From Thalassovita mediterranea (GTDB lineage: Bacteria; Pseudomonadota; Alphaproteobacteria; Rhodobacterales; Rhodobacteraceae): a stretch of 64,000 bases of DNA. The notes under the pieces were generated by a model that saw nothing but the letters and a program-made list of their open reading frames with translations, was not told the origin of the DNA and searched no databases. Position 1 is the first letter of the stretch; each line of letters opens with the position of its first letter. Below are positions 45,137 through 54,973 of the stretch, piece by piece. The stretch is from assembly GCF_001458435.1 (NCBI RefSeq), contig NZ_CYSF01000007.1:62001-126000 (forward strand), read 5' to 3'. The position numbers and the translations under genes are program-made.

Positions 45137-46144
45137 TTAGCGCCGCGCCATCATTGCCAGACGGATGAGTGCGCGTTCCACCAATGCCATCGCTGGTGCG
45201 TTTTGACCTGCGGAGCGTAGCTGCAAATCAGTGTCTAATAGCAGGGTTAGAGCCGCTTGTAGCTTGATCGGGCCCCAAGTGCGGGCCTGTTTCTGACTAC
45301 GTTCTTTCTGCTTGAACGATCCGGGGATAAAGATGCGTCCACCGTCGTTGGCCGCGATATTGAACAGGGTGCGGAAATGGCGTGTGGTGCCGATGCATAG
45401 CGATACGGCGTTCACGCCCTGCGCCTTCAACTTTTCCAAAATCGGGCCGATTTGATCCGAGCGCCCCTCGGCTACCACGTTCAAAATGTCATCCAACGCT
45501 GCCTCAATCGTGGCGGGCGCGCAGGCGGAAACGTCTTCGGGGCTGACGGCGGTGGTGTCATTCAGTTTATAGAGTGCCAGCTTTTCCATCGTCTGGCGGA
45601 AATCACCCGGTGACAGGTCCTTGCCCAGATCCATCAGATCGGTCATCGCGGCGGTATCGACGTTTTTCACGCCACTGCGCGCCAGCTCTGCCTCGATATC
45701 TTCGCGGCTGGGCGGGTCATCGTAGAGGCCGACGGCATAGGCGTTTGGGTGTGCCTCGAACAGTTTGCGCAGTTTCGATGTCGGCTTCAGCGCGCCGCCG
45801 GTGACGATGACCTGCGCATCGCCCGGGGCCCAATCGACCATCGCGTTGGTGATTGCGGGCGTTGCGCTATCGTTGGCATCCTCAACAAAGACCACACGCG
45901 GGCCGGGGAAGAAGCTGACCGCCTTGATCGCATCCAGTAGCTGCGCCGGATCCTTGCGCAATGACGCACCAGCAATGCGGGTCAGGCGCATTTCTTCTTC
46001 ACCGCTGGGCCCGATCAATGCGGCGATCACTTCTTGCCGTTTGAGCGCCGCGCGCATCGCATCCGCCGAATAGATCAGCAGACCTGCGCGGTCTGCCTCA
46101 GGCTGGCGGAAATATTTGTTGGCGTCGCGCGGAGAGAGCTTCAT
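45137..46144 (-). CDS. holA: DNA polymerase III subunit delta
   Basis: A 335-residue clamp-loader delta subunit. The N-terminus MKLSPRDANKYFRQPEADRAGLLIYSAD leads into an AAA-like domain with KAVSFFPGPRVVFVED, and the conserved DFRQTMEKLALY region follows. ATG 46144 lies 4 nt past the lptE stop. It opens the beta clamp during loading at the replication fork. The leuS-lptE-holA order is the usual one in Alphaproteobacteria, which supports the call. Confidence 0.92.
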   Translation of the reverse strand: MKLSPRDANKYFRQPEADRAGLLIYSADAMRAALKRQEVIAALIGPSGEEEMRLTRIAGASLRKDPAQLLDAIKAVSFFPGPRVVFVEDANDSATPAITNAMVDWAPGDAQVIVTGGALKPTSKLRKLFEAHPNAYAVGLYDDPPSREDIEAELARSGVKNVDTAAMTDLMDLGKDLSPGDFRQTMEKLALYKLNDTTAVSPEDVSACAPATIEAALDDILNVVAEGRSDQIGPILEKLKAQGVNAVSLCIGTTRHFRTLFNIAANDGGRIFIPGSFKQKERSQKQARTWGPIKLQAALTLLLDTDLQLRSAGQNAPAMALVERALIRLAMMARR

Positions 46145-46148
46145 CGCG

Positions 46149-46640
46149 TCACTTCGGTAGGTCAGCCGATTTGGCCAAGAGCTGCGCGACGACCTGATCA
46201 CCCAGAATCACCATCAGGCGCGCGCGCGCGTCTTCATCTGCGGCGCGGGTGGCAACGGTGGTGCCGGTCGCTGAATAGCCTGTGAACTGAGTAGCACTGC
46301 CACTGATCAAAACGGTTTCACTCGCGGGATCGATCAATTGATAGTCGACCTTGCCGATCAGATTGAACCGTGCCGTGGTGTTGTTGGCGGCAACGGCCAT
46401 ACGCTGTTGATCAACCTTCAGGGTATACTTGAACTGAAAGCGGCCCGCGGTTGTGTGGCCCAGCTGTTGTTCCAGATGGCGCACCAGCAACTGATCGTCG
46501 CGTGTTGAAGGGGCGGCAAAGGAAATTTGCCCCTTTAGCCCGTCAGCCGCGCCACCCGGCGCATAGACCGGGGTAAAGCCGCAGCCCGTTAGGGCCACGG
46601 CAACTGTCATCATCATCAGATGGCGTTTAGACAACCACAT
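46149..46640 (-). CDS. lptE: LPS-assembly lipoprotein LptE
   Basis: A 163-residue lipoprotein: the signal peptide ends in the lipobox LTGC, followed by [10 protein letters not shown], which is characteristic of LptE. It sits in the outer membrane as the plug of LptD and helps insert LPS. The start overlaps the 3' end of leuS by 14 nt. The body shows alternating beta-type sequence ([16 protein letters not shown]). Size and position between leuS and holA agree with the family. Confidence 0.92.
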   Translation of the reverse strand: MWLSKRHLMMMTVAVALTGCGFTPVYAPGGAADGLKGQISFAAPSTRDDQLLVRHLEQQLGHTTAGRFQFKYTLKVDQQRMAVAANNTTARFNLIGKVDYQLIDPASETVLISGSATQFTGYSATGTTVATRAADEDARARLMVILGDQVVAQLLAKSADLPK

Positions 46641-49173
46641 TCACAATACGTCCCGGAACCACGATCAGCTTTTTCGGTTGGCCCCCGTCGAGGGCTTTGA
46701 CCACAGCTTCGTGCGCGAGGACGAGGTTTTCAACCTCTTCCTTCGGCATGTCCTTGGCCACGCTGATTTCCGCCCGACGTTTGCCGTTGATCTGGATCGG
46801 CATGGTGACGGTGTCATCGACCAGCATCTTTTCATCCGCAACCGGCCACGCGGCCGCTGCAATCAGACCTTCGCCGCCCAGAACCTGCCAGCATTCCTCG
46901 GCGAGGTGCGGGGTCATCGGTGACATCAACTGTGCCAGAACCTTGGCAGCCTGACGCTTCGCCGCGGCACCAGCCTTGGATTTCGACAGGGTGTTGGTGA
47001 AGCCATAAAGCTTTGCGATGGATGCGTTGAAGCCAAAGCTGTCAACGCCGCCGGTCACCTCATGGACGGCCTTGTGCATGGCACGCAGCAGTGCTTCATC
47101 TTCTTTGACGTTGTCGGCTGCATCGGATGCAGCGATTTCAGCACAGATGCGGTAGACGCGGCCCAGATGTTTATGCGCGGCCTCGGCACCGGATGCGGTC
47201 CATTCCACGTCACGTTCGGGCGGGCTGTCGGACAGGACGAACCAACGGGCAGTATCGGCGCCGTATTGGTCGATGATCTGCACCGGATCCACCACGTTGT
47301 TTTTCGATTTCGACATTTTGGCCGAGGGTACGATGGTCACTTCGCGCCCATCCTGCAGGAAGCCCTTGCCGTCGCGCAGCTCCACCTCTTCGGGATAGTG
47401 ATAGACCGGACGGCCATCCTTGCCCTCGGTTTGGTAGATCGCGTGGGTCACCATGCCCTGCGTGAACAGCGCGTTGAACGGCTCTTTCGACTTCTCCGGC
47501 AGGTGGCCGCAGATGTTCATCGCACGGGCAAAGAAGCGCGAGTACAGGAGGTGCAAAATCGCGTGTTCAATGCCGCCGATATACTGATCGACGTTCATCC
47601 AATACTCGGCCTCAGCCTGATCGGTCGGGGTGTCTGCACGCGGCGCGGTGAAGCGGGCGAAATACCACGAGCTGTCCACAAAGGTGTCCATCGTATCGGT
47701 TTCGCGCTGTGCGGGCTTGCCGCAGTTCGGGCAGGTGCAGTTGCGCCATGTCGGGTGACGGTCCAGCGGGTTGCCGGGGATGTCGAAACTGACGTCTTCG
47801 GGCAGTTCGACGGGCAGGTTTTCCTTTTTCTCGGGCACCACGCCGCAGTCGTCACAATGGACGACGGGGATCGGGCAGCCCCAGTAGCGCTGACGCGACA
47901 GGCCCCAGTCGCGCAGGCGGAATTTGGTGACGCCTTCGCCAAAACCAGCCGCTTCGCAGTGATCAACGGCGGTGTTCACGCCCTCTTCGCCGGTTTGCAC
48001 TTCGGCGCCTGCATAGCCTTTGATGTAGCGAACCTTTTCCGCTTTGGTCGGCACATAGGCTTTGCCAGCTTCTGCCGCGCCTTCGACGGGTTCGAACACC
48101 GGAATGATCGGCAGATCGTATTTGGTGGCAAAGTCATAGTCGCGTTCATCATGGGCCGGGCAGGCAAAGATCGCGCCGGTGCCATAGTCCATCAGGATGA
48201 AGTTCGCGATCCACACCGGCAGTTCCCAGTTCGGGTCCAGCGGGTGTTTGACGGTCAGGCCTGTGTCAAAGCCCAGCTTGTCGGCCTTTTCAATCGCCTC
48301 GGCGGTGGTGCCACCTTTGCGCGCCTCGGCGCAGAAGGCGGCGACATCTTCGCGCTCTGCCTCCAGCTGTTTGGCCAGCGGGTGATCGGGGGAGATACCG
48401 ACAAAAGATGCGCCCATCAGCGTGTCGGGGCGGGTGGTGTAGACCTCAATCTTTTCGCCATTATCGGTACGCTCAAAGCCGAACTGCAGACCGCGCGATT
48501 TGCCGATCCAGTTTTCCTGCATCAGGCGGACCTTGGCGGGCCAGTTGTCCAGACCCGACAGACCGTCCAGCAGTTCGTCAGAGTAATCAGAGATTTTGAA
48601 GAACCACTGGGTCAGTTCACGACGTTCCACCTCGGCGCCGGAACGCCAGCCTTTGCCGTCGATCACCTGTTCGTTGGCCAGAACGGTCATGTCGACCGGA
48701 TCCCAGTTCACCACCGCATTTTTGCGGTAAACCAGACCTTTTTCGATGAAGTCGATGAACATCGACTGCTGCTGGCCGTAATATTCGGGATCACAGGTGG
48801 CAAACATGCGCGACCAGTCCAGACCGAAGCCGAGCGGTTTCATCTGGTTCACCATCGTGTCGATGTTGTCATAGGTCCAGGTTTTCGGATGACCACCCGA
48901 CGCCATCGCGGCGTTTTCGGCGGGCATACCAAAGGCGTCAAAGCCCATCGGGTGCAGCACGTTATGGCCGGTGGCGATTTTGTAACGCGCGATCACGTCG
49001 CCCATGGTGTAGTTGCGGACGTGACCGATGTGGATGCGTCCCGACGGGTAGGGGAACATCTCTAGCACGTAGTATTTCGGTTTGTCGTCGCTGCGGACGG
49101 CCTTGAAGATGTCGGCCTTGTCCCAGGCTTCCTGCCACTTGCCTTCGATTTCGGCTGCTACATAGCGGGTCAT
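46627..49173 (-). CDS. leuS: Leucyl-tRNA synthetase
   Basis: An 848-residue class I synthetase starting at ATG 49173 ([17 protein letters not shown]) with AGGAAAGG upstream. The HIGH signature reads HIGH in [11 protein letters not shown], and the KMSKS loop reads AKMSKSKNN. The editing domain includes [13 protein letters not shown], and zinc-type cysteines appear in [10 protein letters not shown]. It charges tRNA-Leu in the cytoplasm. A very long antisense frame on the opposite strand (47062-49065) is a codon-bias shadow, not a gene. The upstream gap 49174-49363 holds divergent promoters for this gene and the GT4 gene. Confidence 0.98.
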   Translation of the reverse strand: MTRYVAAEIEGKWQEAWDKADIFKAVRSDDKPKYYVLEMFPYPSGRIHIGHVRNYTMGDVIARYKIATGHNVLHPMGFDAFGMPAENAAMASGGHPKTWTYDNIDTMVNQMKPLGFGLDWSRMFATCDPEYYGQQQSMFIDFIEKGLVYRKNAVVNWDPVDMTVLANEQVIDGKGWRSGAEVERRELTQWFFKISDYSDELLDGLSGLDNWPAKVRLMQENWIGKSRGLQFGFERTDNGEKIEVYTTRPDTLMGASFVGISPDHPLAKQLEAEREDVAAFCAEARKGGTTAEAIEKADKLGFDTGLTVKHPLDPNWELPVWIANFILMDYGTGAIFACPAHDERDYDFATKYDLPIIPVFEPVEGAAEAGKAYVPTKAEKVRYIKGYAGAEVQTGEEGVNTAVDHCEAAGFGEGVTKFRLRDWGLSRQRYWGCPIPVVHCDDCGVVPEKKENLPVELPEDVSFDIPGNPLDRHPTWRNCTCPNCGKPAQRETDTMDTFVDSSWYFARFTAPRADTPTDQAEAEYWMNVDQYIGGIEHAILHLLYSRFFARAMNICGHLPEKSKEPFNALFTQGMVTHAIYQTEGKDGRPVYHYPEEVELRDGKGFLQDGREVTIVPSAKMSKSKNNVVDPVQIIDQYGADTARWFVLSDSPPERDVEWTASGAEAAHKHLGRVYRICAEIAASDAADNVKEDEALLRAMHKAVHEVTGGVDSFGFNASIAKLYGFTNTLSKSKAGAAAKRQAAKVLAQLMSPMTPHLAEECWQVLGGEGLIAAAAWPVADEKMLVDDTVTMPIQINGKRRAEISVAKDMPKEEVENLVLAHEAVVKALDGGQPKKLIVVPGRIVNVVV

Positions 49174-49363
49174 GTCGCGCGGACCTTTCCTGGCGTGTTT
49201 ATAACTGTATCGCAGGGGTGATAGGGGGCTGGGGCGCATTGGTCCAGTGCCTGCGCACAAACCGATGCGCAAAAATGCGGCTCGGCACCTTTAATCGGGG
49301 TCTATGATATAGCGCGGCAGCGAATGCGCGTTATAAGAGAGATGTGGTTAGCCAAGGCGCGTT

Positions 49364-50623
49364 ATGAAGATCCTCTTTATCCATCAGAATTTCCCCGGAC
49401 AGTATAAACACCTTGCCCCAGCGCTGGCGGCTGCGGGCCATCAGTGTGTGGCGCTGACGCTCAGGGTGAAAGAAGCGACCACTTGGCAGGGCGTGCGGGT
49501 GTTGCCTTATAGCATTCAACGCAAACAGGGTGGGGGCACCCATCCGTGGTTGTTGGACTTCGATACCAAGGTCATTCGCGGCGAGGCCTGTTTTAATGCC
49601 GCGTTGAAACTGCGCGAAGCAGGGTTTCAGCCTGATGTCATTATCGGTCATCACGGCTGGGGCGAGACGATGTTCCTGCGCGAAGTCTGGCCGAATGCGC
49701 GAATCGGTCTGTATTGCGAGCTGTATCACCGCACGGATGATCAACATCTGGGCTTCGACCCTGAATTCCAGCCACAGGTGCCTTTGGCTGAAACCCTGCG
49801 CATTCGGCTGAAGAACTTGAATAATTTGGTGCATTTTCCGGTCGCGGATGCCGGGATCAGTCCGACACATTTCCAGGCCGATACCTTCCCCGAGGAATGG
49901 CGCGGCAAGATTGAGGTGATTCACGACGGCATCGACACAACGGCGATGACGGCAAATCCAGATGTGCGCTTTTCCCTGCCCGACGGGTCCGAGGTCACGC
50001 GCAATGATGAGGTGATCACCTTTGTGAACCGTAATCTGGAACCCTATCGCGGCTACCACGTCTTTATGCGCGCGCTACCGCGTCTGCTGAAAGAACGGCC
50101 AAATGCGAAAGTGCTGATCGTTGGCGGCGATGACGTCAGCTATGGCGCCCGTCCGCCCAAGGGGCAGACGTGGAAACAGATCTTCATCGACGAGGTGCGC
50201 GGTCAGATCCTTGATGCCAATTGGGCGCGCGTGCATTTTCTGGGCAAGATTCCCTACGATCAGTTCACCAAGCTGCTGCAGGTCAGCCGTGTGCACCTTT
50301 ATCTGACCTATCCCTTTGTCCTCAGCTGGTCCCTGTTTGAAGCGATGAGCGCCGAGGCGGCGATTGTCGCCAGCGATACAGGCCCGCTGAAAGAGGCGAT
50401 TCGGCACGGTGAAAACGGGCTGCTTGTCGATTTCTTTGATGGTGATGCGCTGGTCAGCGAATGCTGTCGCCTGTTGGAGGATGCGGAAATGCGTCGCGCC
50501 TTGGGGCAAGCGGCGCGTCAGCATATTGTACAGAACTACGATCTGCAGACCCACTGCCTGCCGCGACAGATGCAATGGGTGGATCACCTTGCGTCGCTGA
50601 CACCACAGCCCCTGCGGGATTGA
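49364..50623 (+). CDS. Lone glycosyltransferase family 4
   Basis: A 419-residue GT-B enzyme. The N-terminus MKILFIHQNFPGQYKHLAPAL and PDVIIGHHGWGETMFL match a distinct GT4 subgroup. The donor domain has VNRNLEPYRGYHVFMRALP and an LFEAMSAEAAIVASDTGPL segment with the nucleotide-sugar Glu. It stands alone between leuS and a DUF3576 gene, away from the EPS cluster, and is followed by a strong bidirectional terminator. Possible roles are LPS core, glycolipid or EPS side-chain synthesis; nothing in the sequence decides. Confidence 0.87.
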   Translation: MKILFIHQNFPGQYKHLAPALAAAGHQCVALTLRVKEATTWQGVRVLPYSIQRKQGGGTHPWLLDFDTKVIRGEACFNAALKLREAGFQPDVIIGHHGWGETMFLREVWPNARIGLYCELYHRTDDQHLGFDPEFQPQVPLAETLRIRLKNLNNLVHFPVADAGISPTHFQADTFPEEWRGKIEVIHDGIDTTAMTANPDVRFSLPDGSEVTRNDEVITFVNRNLEPYRGYHVFMRALPRLLKERPNAKVLIVGGDDVSYGARPPKGQTWKQIFIDEVRGQILDANWARVHFLGKIPYDQFTKLLQVSRVHLYLTYPFVLSWSLFEAMSAEAAIVASDTGPLKEAIRHGENGLLVDFFDGDALVSECCRLLEDAEMRRALGQAARQHIVQNYDLQTHCLPRQMQWVDHLASLTPQPLRD

Positions 50624-50660
50624 ACGGGGCCGGATTGAACGCGAAATCGCTGGAAACAAA

Positions 50661-50682
50661 AAAGGCGCCTCAGGGCGCCTTT
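50661..50682. terminator. Bidirectional terminator between GT4 and DUF3576 genes
   Basis: AAAGGCGCC (50661-50669) and GGCGCCTTT (50674-50682) form a 9-bp stem with a 4-nt loop. The flanking A-run upstream gives TTTTTTGTTT on the minus strand, making it a good terminator for the DUF3576 gene; the plus-strand T-tract is shorter. Confidence 0.88.
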
Positions 50683-50706
50683 ATGGTTGGTTTAGAACGT
50701 TCGTTC

Positions 50707-51177
50707 TTACAGCTTGCCGTCCTGAATGCGCAGCTGGCGGGCCCGGGACAGAATCGCATCCTCAATCGCGCGCTGCGTGCTGGCCGAGACTGGGCGGCCG
50801 TTTTTACCCTGCAGCGCCACGATCAAAGAGCGCGCTTCCAATGCGGGGTCTTTGACGTAGACGGTTGCACGGTAGGCACGGTTGCCGCCGGGCGGGGTGC
50901 CATAGCCCATCACGATGACGCCTGTGAACGGATCAACCGATTCGATCGGCATGAAGTTCAGTACCTCAAGCGATGCGTTCCAAATAAAGCGGTTTACCGA
51001 AACGCTGACATCAGGATTCGAATTGTTGAAGATGTCCCAAATGGTTTCGCGGCGCTCTTCGGTGGTTTTTGCCTGTGCTTCGGGGGTCAACGCCTCGGGC
51101 TTGGCAAGGCCACACGCGCTGACCGCAGTCAGTGCCAAACCTGCAAATACAATCTTGAAACGGTTTTGAAAGGTCAT
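50707..51177 (-). CDS. DUF3576-type lipoprotein
   Basis: A 156-residue predicted lipoprotein: signal MTFQNRFKIVFAGLALTAVS leading to the lipobox-like SACG. The body has ETIWDIFNNSNPDVSVSVN and NFMPIESVDPFTGVIVMGYG, and it ends in a basic, helical RARQLRIQDGKL. I recognise this as the DUF3576 family of alphaproteobacterial envelope proteins, mostly next to leuS-lptE-holA, which fits. ATG 51177 is preferred. The function is unknown in the family; the outer membrane or periplasm is likely. Confidence 0.8.
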   Translation of the reverse strand: MTFQNRFKIVFAGLALTAVSACGLAKPEALTPEAQAKTTEERRETIWDIFNNSNPDVSVSVNRFIWNASLEVLNFMPIESVDPFTGVIVMGYGTPPGGNRAYRATVYVKDPALEARSLIVALQGKNGRPVSASTQRAIEDAILSRARQLRIQDGKL

Positions 51178-51484
51178 GCCTGCGCCCCAAAGTGTCTGTC
51201 TCAACTGTCCTATCGAAGCACCTCTTAAGGGGCAAGGGTTTAGTACACACGGGCGCGAGCGCGTACGGGTATCGGCAGGGCTTTGCCATTTAACGGTTTC
51301 GGAGGACCATTCGACTGAGTTGCCCGCAGGGTGAGGTGTGGCAAAGCTGCATCATGCTGTGGCTTCATTTCACAATGGGGTCTCACGCGGCTTGCAAAAG
51401 GACCCCGAAAACGGCGAAAGAACGGCCATGCCCAAACGGACAACCCGTTATGGGGCGCTTGATTGGAAATTCGAGGGAAAAACC
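51178..51484. other. Gene-free region upstream of the porin gene
   Basis: These 307 nt separate the minus-strand DUF3576 gene from the porin gene and hold both promoters. In-frame upstream codons exist before the porin ATG but encode nothing porin-like, so the porin probably has a long leader. A GAGGGAAAAA ribosome site precedes the ATG at 51485. I see no clear regulator site. Confidence 0.5.
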
Positions 51485-52294
51485 ATGAAAAAGATTCTCT
51501 TCGCTTCGACCGCGCTGGTAGCGACCGCCGGTGTTGCAGCCGCTGACATCACCTTCGGTGGTTCGGCAAACTTCGGTCTGTACTACGATGGTTCCGAAAC
51601 CATCGTTAAGAACGAAATCGATTTTGACATCAAAGGTTCGGGCGAAACCGACGGTGGTCTGAAGTTCGGCGCGTCGATGGACATCGACTCTGCACACAAC
51701 AACTCGACCACCACCCAAGCCGTTTCCAACGACCCCGAAGTTTACATCGAAATGGGCGGCCTGAAGCTGACCGTTGGTAACATCGGTGAAGCAAACGACG
51801 TTGGCGGCATCTCCGACATCGGTTTCGACGGTCTGGGTGTTGACGATGTTGTTGACGGCCTGCGTGAAAACGGTTCCGACGACGTTCGTGTTGACTACTC
51901 CTTCGGCGACATCGCCGTAGCAGCTTCGGTTGACTCCTCGAACAACCAGTGGGCCGTTTCGGCTTCCGGTTCCTTCTCCGACTTCACCGCTTCGGCAGCT
52001 TACCGTGACAACGACGGCACCGAAGACTGGAACGTAACCTTAGGTTACTCCGCTGGTGCATTCGGTGTAACCGCAACCTACGCCGAAGCCGGCAACGTTG
52101 ACGGCTGGGGTCTGGACGCTTCCTACACCCAAGGTGACCTGACCGTTGTAGCAGCATACGCCGAGCGTGGCGCAGCTGACGCATACGGCATCGGCGCATC
52201 CTACTCGCTGGGTGGCGGCGCAGCCGTTGCTGGTGGTATCGCTGAAGTTGGCAACGAGACCGTTGCTGACCTGGGCATGACCTTCTCGTTCTAA
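51485..52294 (+). CDS. Outer-membrane porin (Rhodobacter type)
   Basis: A 269-residue porin. The signal peptide MKKILFASTALVATAGVAAA is followed by DITFGGSANFGLYYDG, typical of alphaproteobacterial 16-strand porins. Many alternating polar/apolar strands follow, and the terminal strand TVADLGMTFSF ends in Phe, as outer-membrane beta-barrel proteins require for BAM recognition. It is small, acidic and rich in Ala, Gly and Asp. The codon choice is strongly C-ending and unlike its neighbours, a sign of high expression. It forms a general diffusion channel; solute preference is unknown. Confidence 0.92.
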   Translation: MKKILFASTALVATAGVAAADITFGGSANFGLYYDGSETIVKNEIDFDIKGSGETDGGLKFGASMDIDSAHNNSTTTQAVSNDPEVYIEMGGLKLTVGNIGEANDVGGISDIGFDGLGVDDVVDGLRENGSDDVRVDYSFGDIAVAASVDSSNNQWAVSASGSFSDFTASAAYRDNDGTEDWNVTLGYSAGAFGVTATYAEAGNVDGWGLDASYTQGDLTVVAAYAERGAADAYGIGASYSLGGGAAVAGGIAEVGNETVADLGMTFSF

Positions 52295-52323
52295 TTCAGA
52301 ACGACTTAGGTACACCTAAGAGA

Positions 52324-52355
52324 GGGGTAGGCGTTTCGCCTGCCCCTTTTCTTTT
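52324..52355 (+). terminator. Intrinsic terminator after the porin gene
   Basis: GGGGTAGGCG (52324-52333) and CGCCTGCCCC (52337-52346) form a 10-bp stem with one G-T pair and a TTT loop, followed by TTTTCTTTT. It lies 30 nt after the porin stop: a strong terminator, as expected for an abundant message. Confidence 0.9.
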
Positions 52356-52466
52356 GCGCAGAGCGTTCCGTGATTACGTCATTGCCCCTAGCCCTTGCGG
52401 TCTGGGGTTTTCTTTTGCCTGCGCTTCGTGTTTTCTCCGTCGCGATGACAGCACCGGAGTCCCCCC

Positions 52467-53120
52467 ATGTCCCTAACCGAAATCACCACCCGCCTGCATA
52501 AAGCCGAAGAAGAGGCCGGTCGCCCCGTTGGCAGCACGCAGCTGATCGCCGTCAGCAAGGTGCAACCAAACGAACGGGTGGAGGCTGTGCTGTCCGAGGG
52601 GCACCGTCTGTTTGGCGAAAACAAGGTGCAGGAGGCGGCGGGCAAATGGCCTGAGTTCCGCGAACAGTTCGACGGTGTGAACGTGCATCTGATCGGTCCC
52701 TTGCAAACCAACAAGGCCCGCCAAGCGATGCAGCTGTTTGAGGCGATCCATTCTGTGGACCGCCCGAAACTGGCGCATACATTGGCCCGTCTGGCGCAGG
52801 AACTGGGCCATTGCCCTGATTTGTTCATTCAGGTGAACACCGGCGCAGAGGATCAGAAAGCAGGCGTCCTTCCGTCCGAAGCGGACGCCTTTATCGCTGA
52901 ATGCCGCGGTCTGGACCTGCCAGTGCAGGGTCTGATGTGTATCCCACCGGTGGAAGAGGAGGCATCGCTGCACTTCGCCTTGCTGGCCAAGATCGCTGAG
53001 CGCAACGGTTTGACGGGTCTGTCGATGGGGATGAGTAGCGATTTTGAAAAGGCGGTCAGCTTTGGCGCCACCCATGTGCGGGTTGGGTCCGCTATTTTTG
53101 GTGCGCGTGATTACGGCTAA
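52467..53120 (+). CDS. YggS/PROSC-family PLP-binding protein
   Basis: A 217-residue protein of the YggS family. The PLP-lysine region reads LIAVSKVQPNERV, followed by LFGENKVQEA and VHLIGPLQTNK; GLSMGMSSDFEKAV near the end is also a signature. The family binds pyridoxal phosphate without known catalysis and keeps cellular B6 and amino-acid pools in balance. The start is ATG 52467 with CGGAG eight bases upstream. Cytoplasmic. It stands alone between a terminator and a repeat element. Confidence 0.93.
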   Translation: MSLTEITTRLHKAEEEAGRPVGSTQLIAVSKVQPNERVEAVLSEGHRLFGENKVQEAAGKWPEFREQFDGVNVHLIGPLQTNKARQAMQLFEAIHSVDRPKLAHTLARLAQELGHCPDLFIQVNTGAEDQKAGVLPSEADAFIAECRGLDLPVQGLMCIPPVEEEASLHFALLAKIAERNGLTGLSMGMSSDFEKAVSFGATHVRVGSAIFGARDYG

Positions 53121-53140
53121 GGCATGAAAGGCGTGGCGCT

Positions 53141-53209
53141 GAGGCCCCGGATCAAGCCCGGGGCGCGTCGTAATGTGGAGCCCGCCCCGGACGTTAGATC
53201 CGGGGTCTC
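53141..53209. repeat. REP-like GC-rich inverted repeat between convergent genes
   Basis: GAGGCCCCGGATC (53141-53153) pairs with GATCCGGGGTCTC (53197-53209) over 13 positions with one mismatch, and an inner 7-bp hairpin CCCCGGA/TCCGGGG (53185-53205) sits in the right arm. It lies between the YggS stop and the end of the convergent CoA-transferase gene. It resembles the REP/palindromic elements common between genes of Rhodobacteraceae. Confidence 0.6.
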
Positions 53210-53224
53210 ACCAGCCCCATTTTT

Positions 53225-54343
53225 TCAGCCTTCGTTATGTTCACCCAGCTTGGGTGAGGCGCGATCCAACTTTAGCTCTGCATCAGAAAAGGTGAAGGGC
53301 GCGCGCACGCTTGGGATACCGTCCAATTCCACCTTCATCCCGCGTGCCTTGACCTGCGGGTCTTCGAACACTTCAGCCATGTCGTTGATCGGACCGGCGG
53401 GAATACCCTCTGCCTCGCAGCCAGCCAGCAGGTCGGCCTTGCTGCGCTTGCGGGTTTCAGCCATCAACAGGTCGATCATCCGGTCCCGATTGGCGACGCG
53501 ATCCGCGTTTTTCAGAAATTCCGGTGCTTCTGCCATCCAATCTAGGCCCAAGAGGCGGCACAGACGCTGATACTGCCCGTCGTTGCCGGTGGCGATGATG
53601 ATATGGCCATCAGCACAGTCAAACACCTGATAAGGCGTTAGATTTGGGTGATAATTGCCGGTGCGGCCCGGTGGCGTGCCTGTCGTCAGGTAGTTCATTG
53701 CCTGATTCGCTGTGACAGAAACCGCCACGTCCATCAGTGCCATATCCACATGTTGCCCAACGCCAGTCATGTGCCGTTGATGTAGCGCCGCCAGAATGCC
53801 ACTGACCGCATAAACGCCAGTGAAAATGTCGGTGACCGCGATGCCCACGCGCTGGGGTTGCCCATCGGGATCGCCGGTGATCGACATCAGACCGGACATG
53901 CCCTGAATGATATAATCATAGCCCGCGCGATGGGCATATGGACCTGTTTGGCCAAAGCCAGTGATCGAACAGTAGATCAGCCGCGGATTGACTGCCTTCA
54001 GGCTGTCGTAGTCGAGGCCGTATTTCTGTAGACCGCCAACCTTGAAGTTTTCGATCAGAATGTCGGCATCCCGCACCAGTTCGCGGACCTGTTCCTGCCC
54101 CTCGGGCGTACGGAAATCGACGGTGATGGAGGATTTGCCACGGTTGCAGCTGTGAAAGTAAGAGGCAGAGGTGTCGCCCTCACGTTCGATGAACGGGGGG
54201 CCCCATTGGCGGGTGTCGTCACCGGCCGGGCTTTCGACCTTGATCACCTCGGCGCCTAGGTCGGACAGGGTTTGACCGGCCCAAGGGCCGGCCAAGATAC
54301 GGGCGAGCTCAACAACCTTGAGCCCGGCAAGTGGTGCAGTCAT
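53225..54343 (-). CDS. CaiB/BaiF-family CoA-transferase
   Basis: A 372-residue family III CoA-transferase. LKVVELARILAGPWAGQTLSDLGAEV is the classic start; a catalytic Asp is expected in the MALMDVAVSV region, with GMSGLMSITG earlier. The family moves CoA between organic acids, often for carnitine, oxalate or aromatic acids. The start overlaps the DsbA-like stop by one base (TAATG), so the two genes are coupled, but no pathway neighbours reveal the substrate. Cytoplasmic. Confidence 0.9.
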   Translation of the reverse strand: MTAPLAGLKVVELARILAGPWAGQTLSDLGAEVIKVESPAGDDTRQWGPPFIEREGDTSASYFHSCNRGKSSITVDFRTPEGQEQVRELVRDADILIENFKVGGLQKYGLDYDSLKAVNPRLIYCSITGFGQTGPYAHRAGYDYIIQGMSGLMSITGDPDGQPQRVGIAVTDIFTGVYAVSGILAALHQRHMTGVGQHVDMALMDVAVSVTANQAMNYLTTGTPPGRTGNYHPNLTPYQVFDCADGHIIIATGNDGQYQRLCRLLGLDWMAEAPEFLKNADRVANRDRMIDLLMAETRKRSKADLLAGCEAEGIPAGPINDMAEVFEDPQVKARGMKVELDGIPSVRAPFTFSDAELKLDRASPKLGEHNEG

Positions 54344-54969
54344 TACATTCCCAATTTTTCGTCAAGGATCTCTTTGAGATCCGTATAGCTCATATTGGAA
54401 TGTTTCACACCATCAATGAGAAGCGTGGGCGTGCCTTGCACGTCATCCGCTTCGACATTCTTCTGGAACCAGCCATAAAGGGCCTGCGCGTTTTCAGCAT
54501 CAGACATGCAGGCATCCAGCTTGGCCTTGTCCAGACCGGCAACCAGACCGATTTTGCGCAGGTTTTGGTCAATCTCTGTCAAGTTACCACCCGCGATCCA
54601 GGATTTCTGATCGGCATAGAGCATATCTGCGATGCCAAAGAACTTGCTGGGTTCGCAGCGCGCCATCATCGCACCCCACAGGCCCGGGCGGTCGAAATAG
54701 ACATCGCGGTAGACGAACTTCACCTTGCCGGTGTCCACATATTCGGCCTTGATTTTGGTCAGCACGTTGTTGTGGAAGGTGGCGCAATGCGGGCAGGTGA
54801 AGGATGCGTATTCCACCAGCGTGATCGGCGCGTCATCCGACCCAAGGGTCATTTCCACAATGCCGCTTTCCGCAGTTTCTTGTGCGGCGGCAAAGGACGG
54901 GATCAGCGCGCCGGTGGCTGCGGCAACGGCGGTGGCGCCCATCAGGTTCAGTGCATGTCTGCGGTTCAT
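54343..54969 (-). CDS. DsbA-family thiol-disulfide oxidoreductase
   Basis: A 208-residue exported thioredoxin-fold protein. A signal-type N-terminus (MNRRHALNLMGATAVAAATG) precedes the catalytic CPHC in FTCPHCATFHNN, with a cis-Pro loop at GTPTLLIDG. It should form or isomerise disulfides in the periplasm. MNRRHAL is Tat-like but lacks a full consensus. It lies 4 nt from the DUF721 gene in an operon; the order mutY, DUF721, DsbA-like is familiar from related genomes. Confidence 0.9.
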   Translation of the reverse strand: MNRRHALNLMGATAVAAATGALIPSFAAAQETAESGIVEMTLGSDDAPITLVEYASFTCPHCATFHNNVLTKIKAEYVDTGKVKFVYRDVYFDRPGLWGAMMARCEPSKFFGIADMLYADQKSWIAGGNLTEIDQNLRKIGLVAGLDKAKLDACMSDAENAQALYGWFQKNVEADDVQGTPTLLIDGVKHSNMSYTDLKEILDEKLGM

Positions 54970-54973
54970 CTGC

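Noticed and set aside
47062-49065. Very long open frame (about 667 codons) opposite leuS
   Set aside because: It is fully antisense to a well-supported leuS, has no family resemblance, and arises from the third-position GC bias of leuS.
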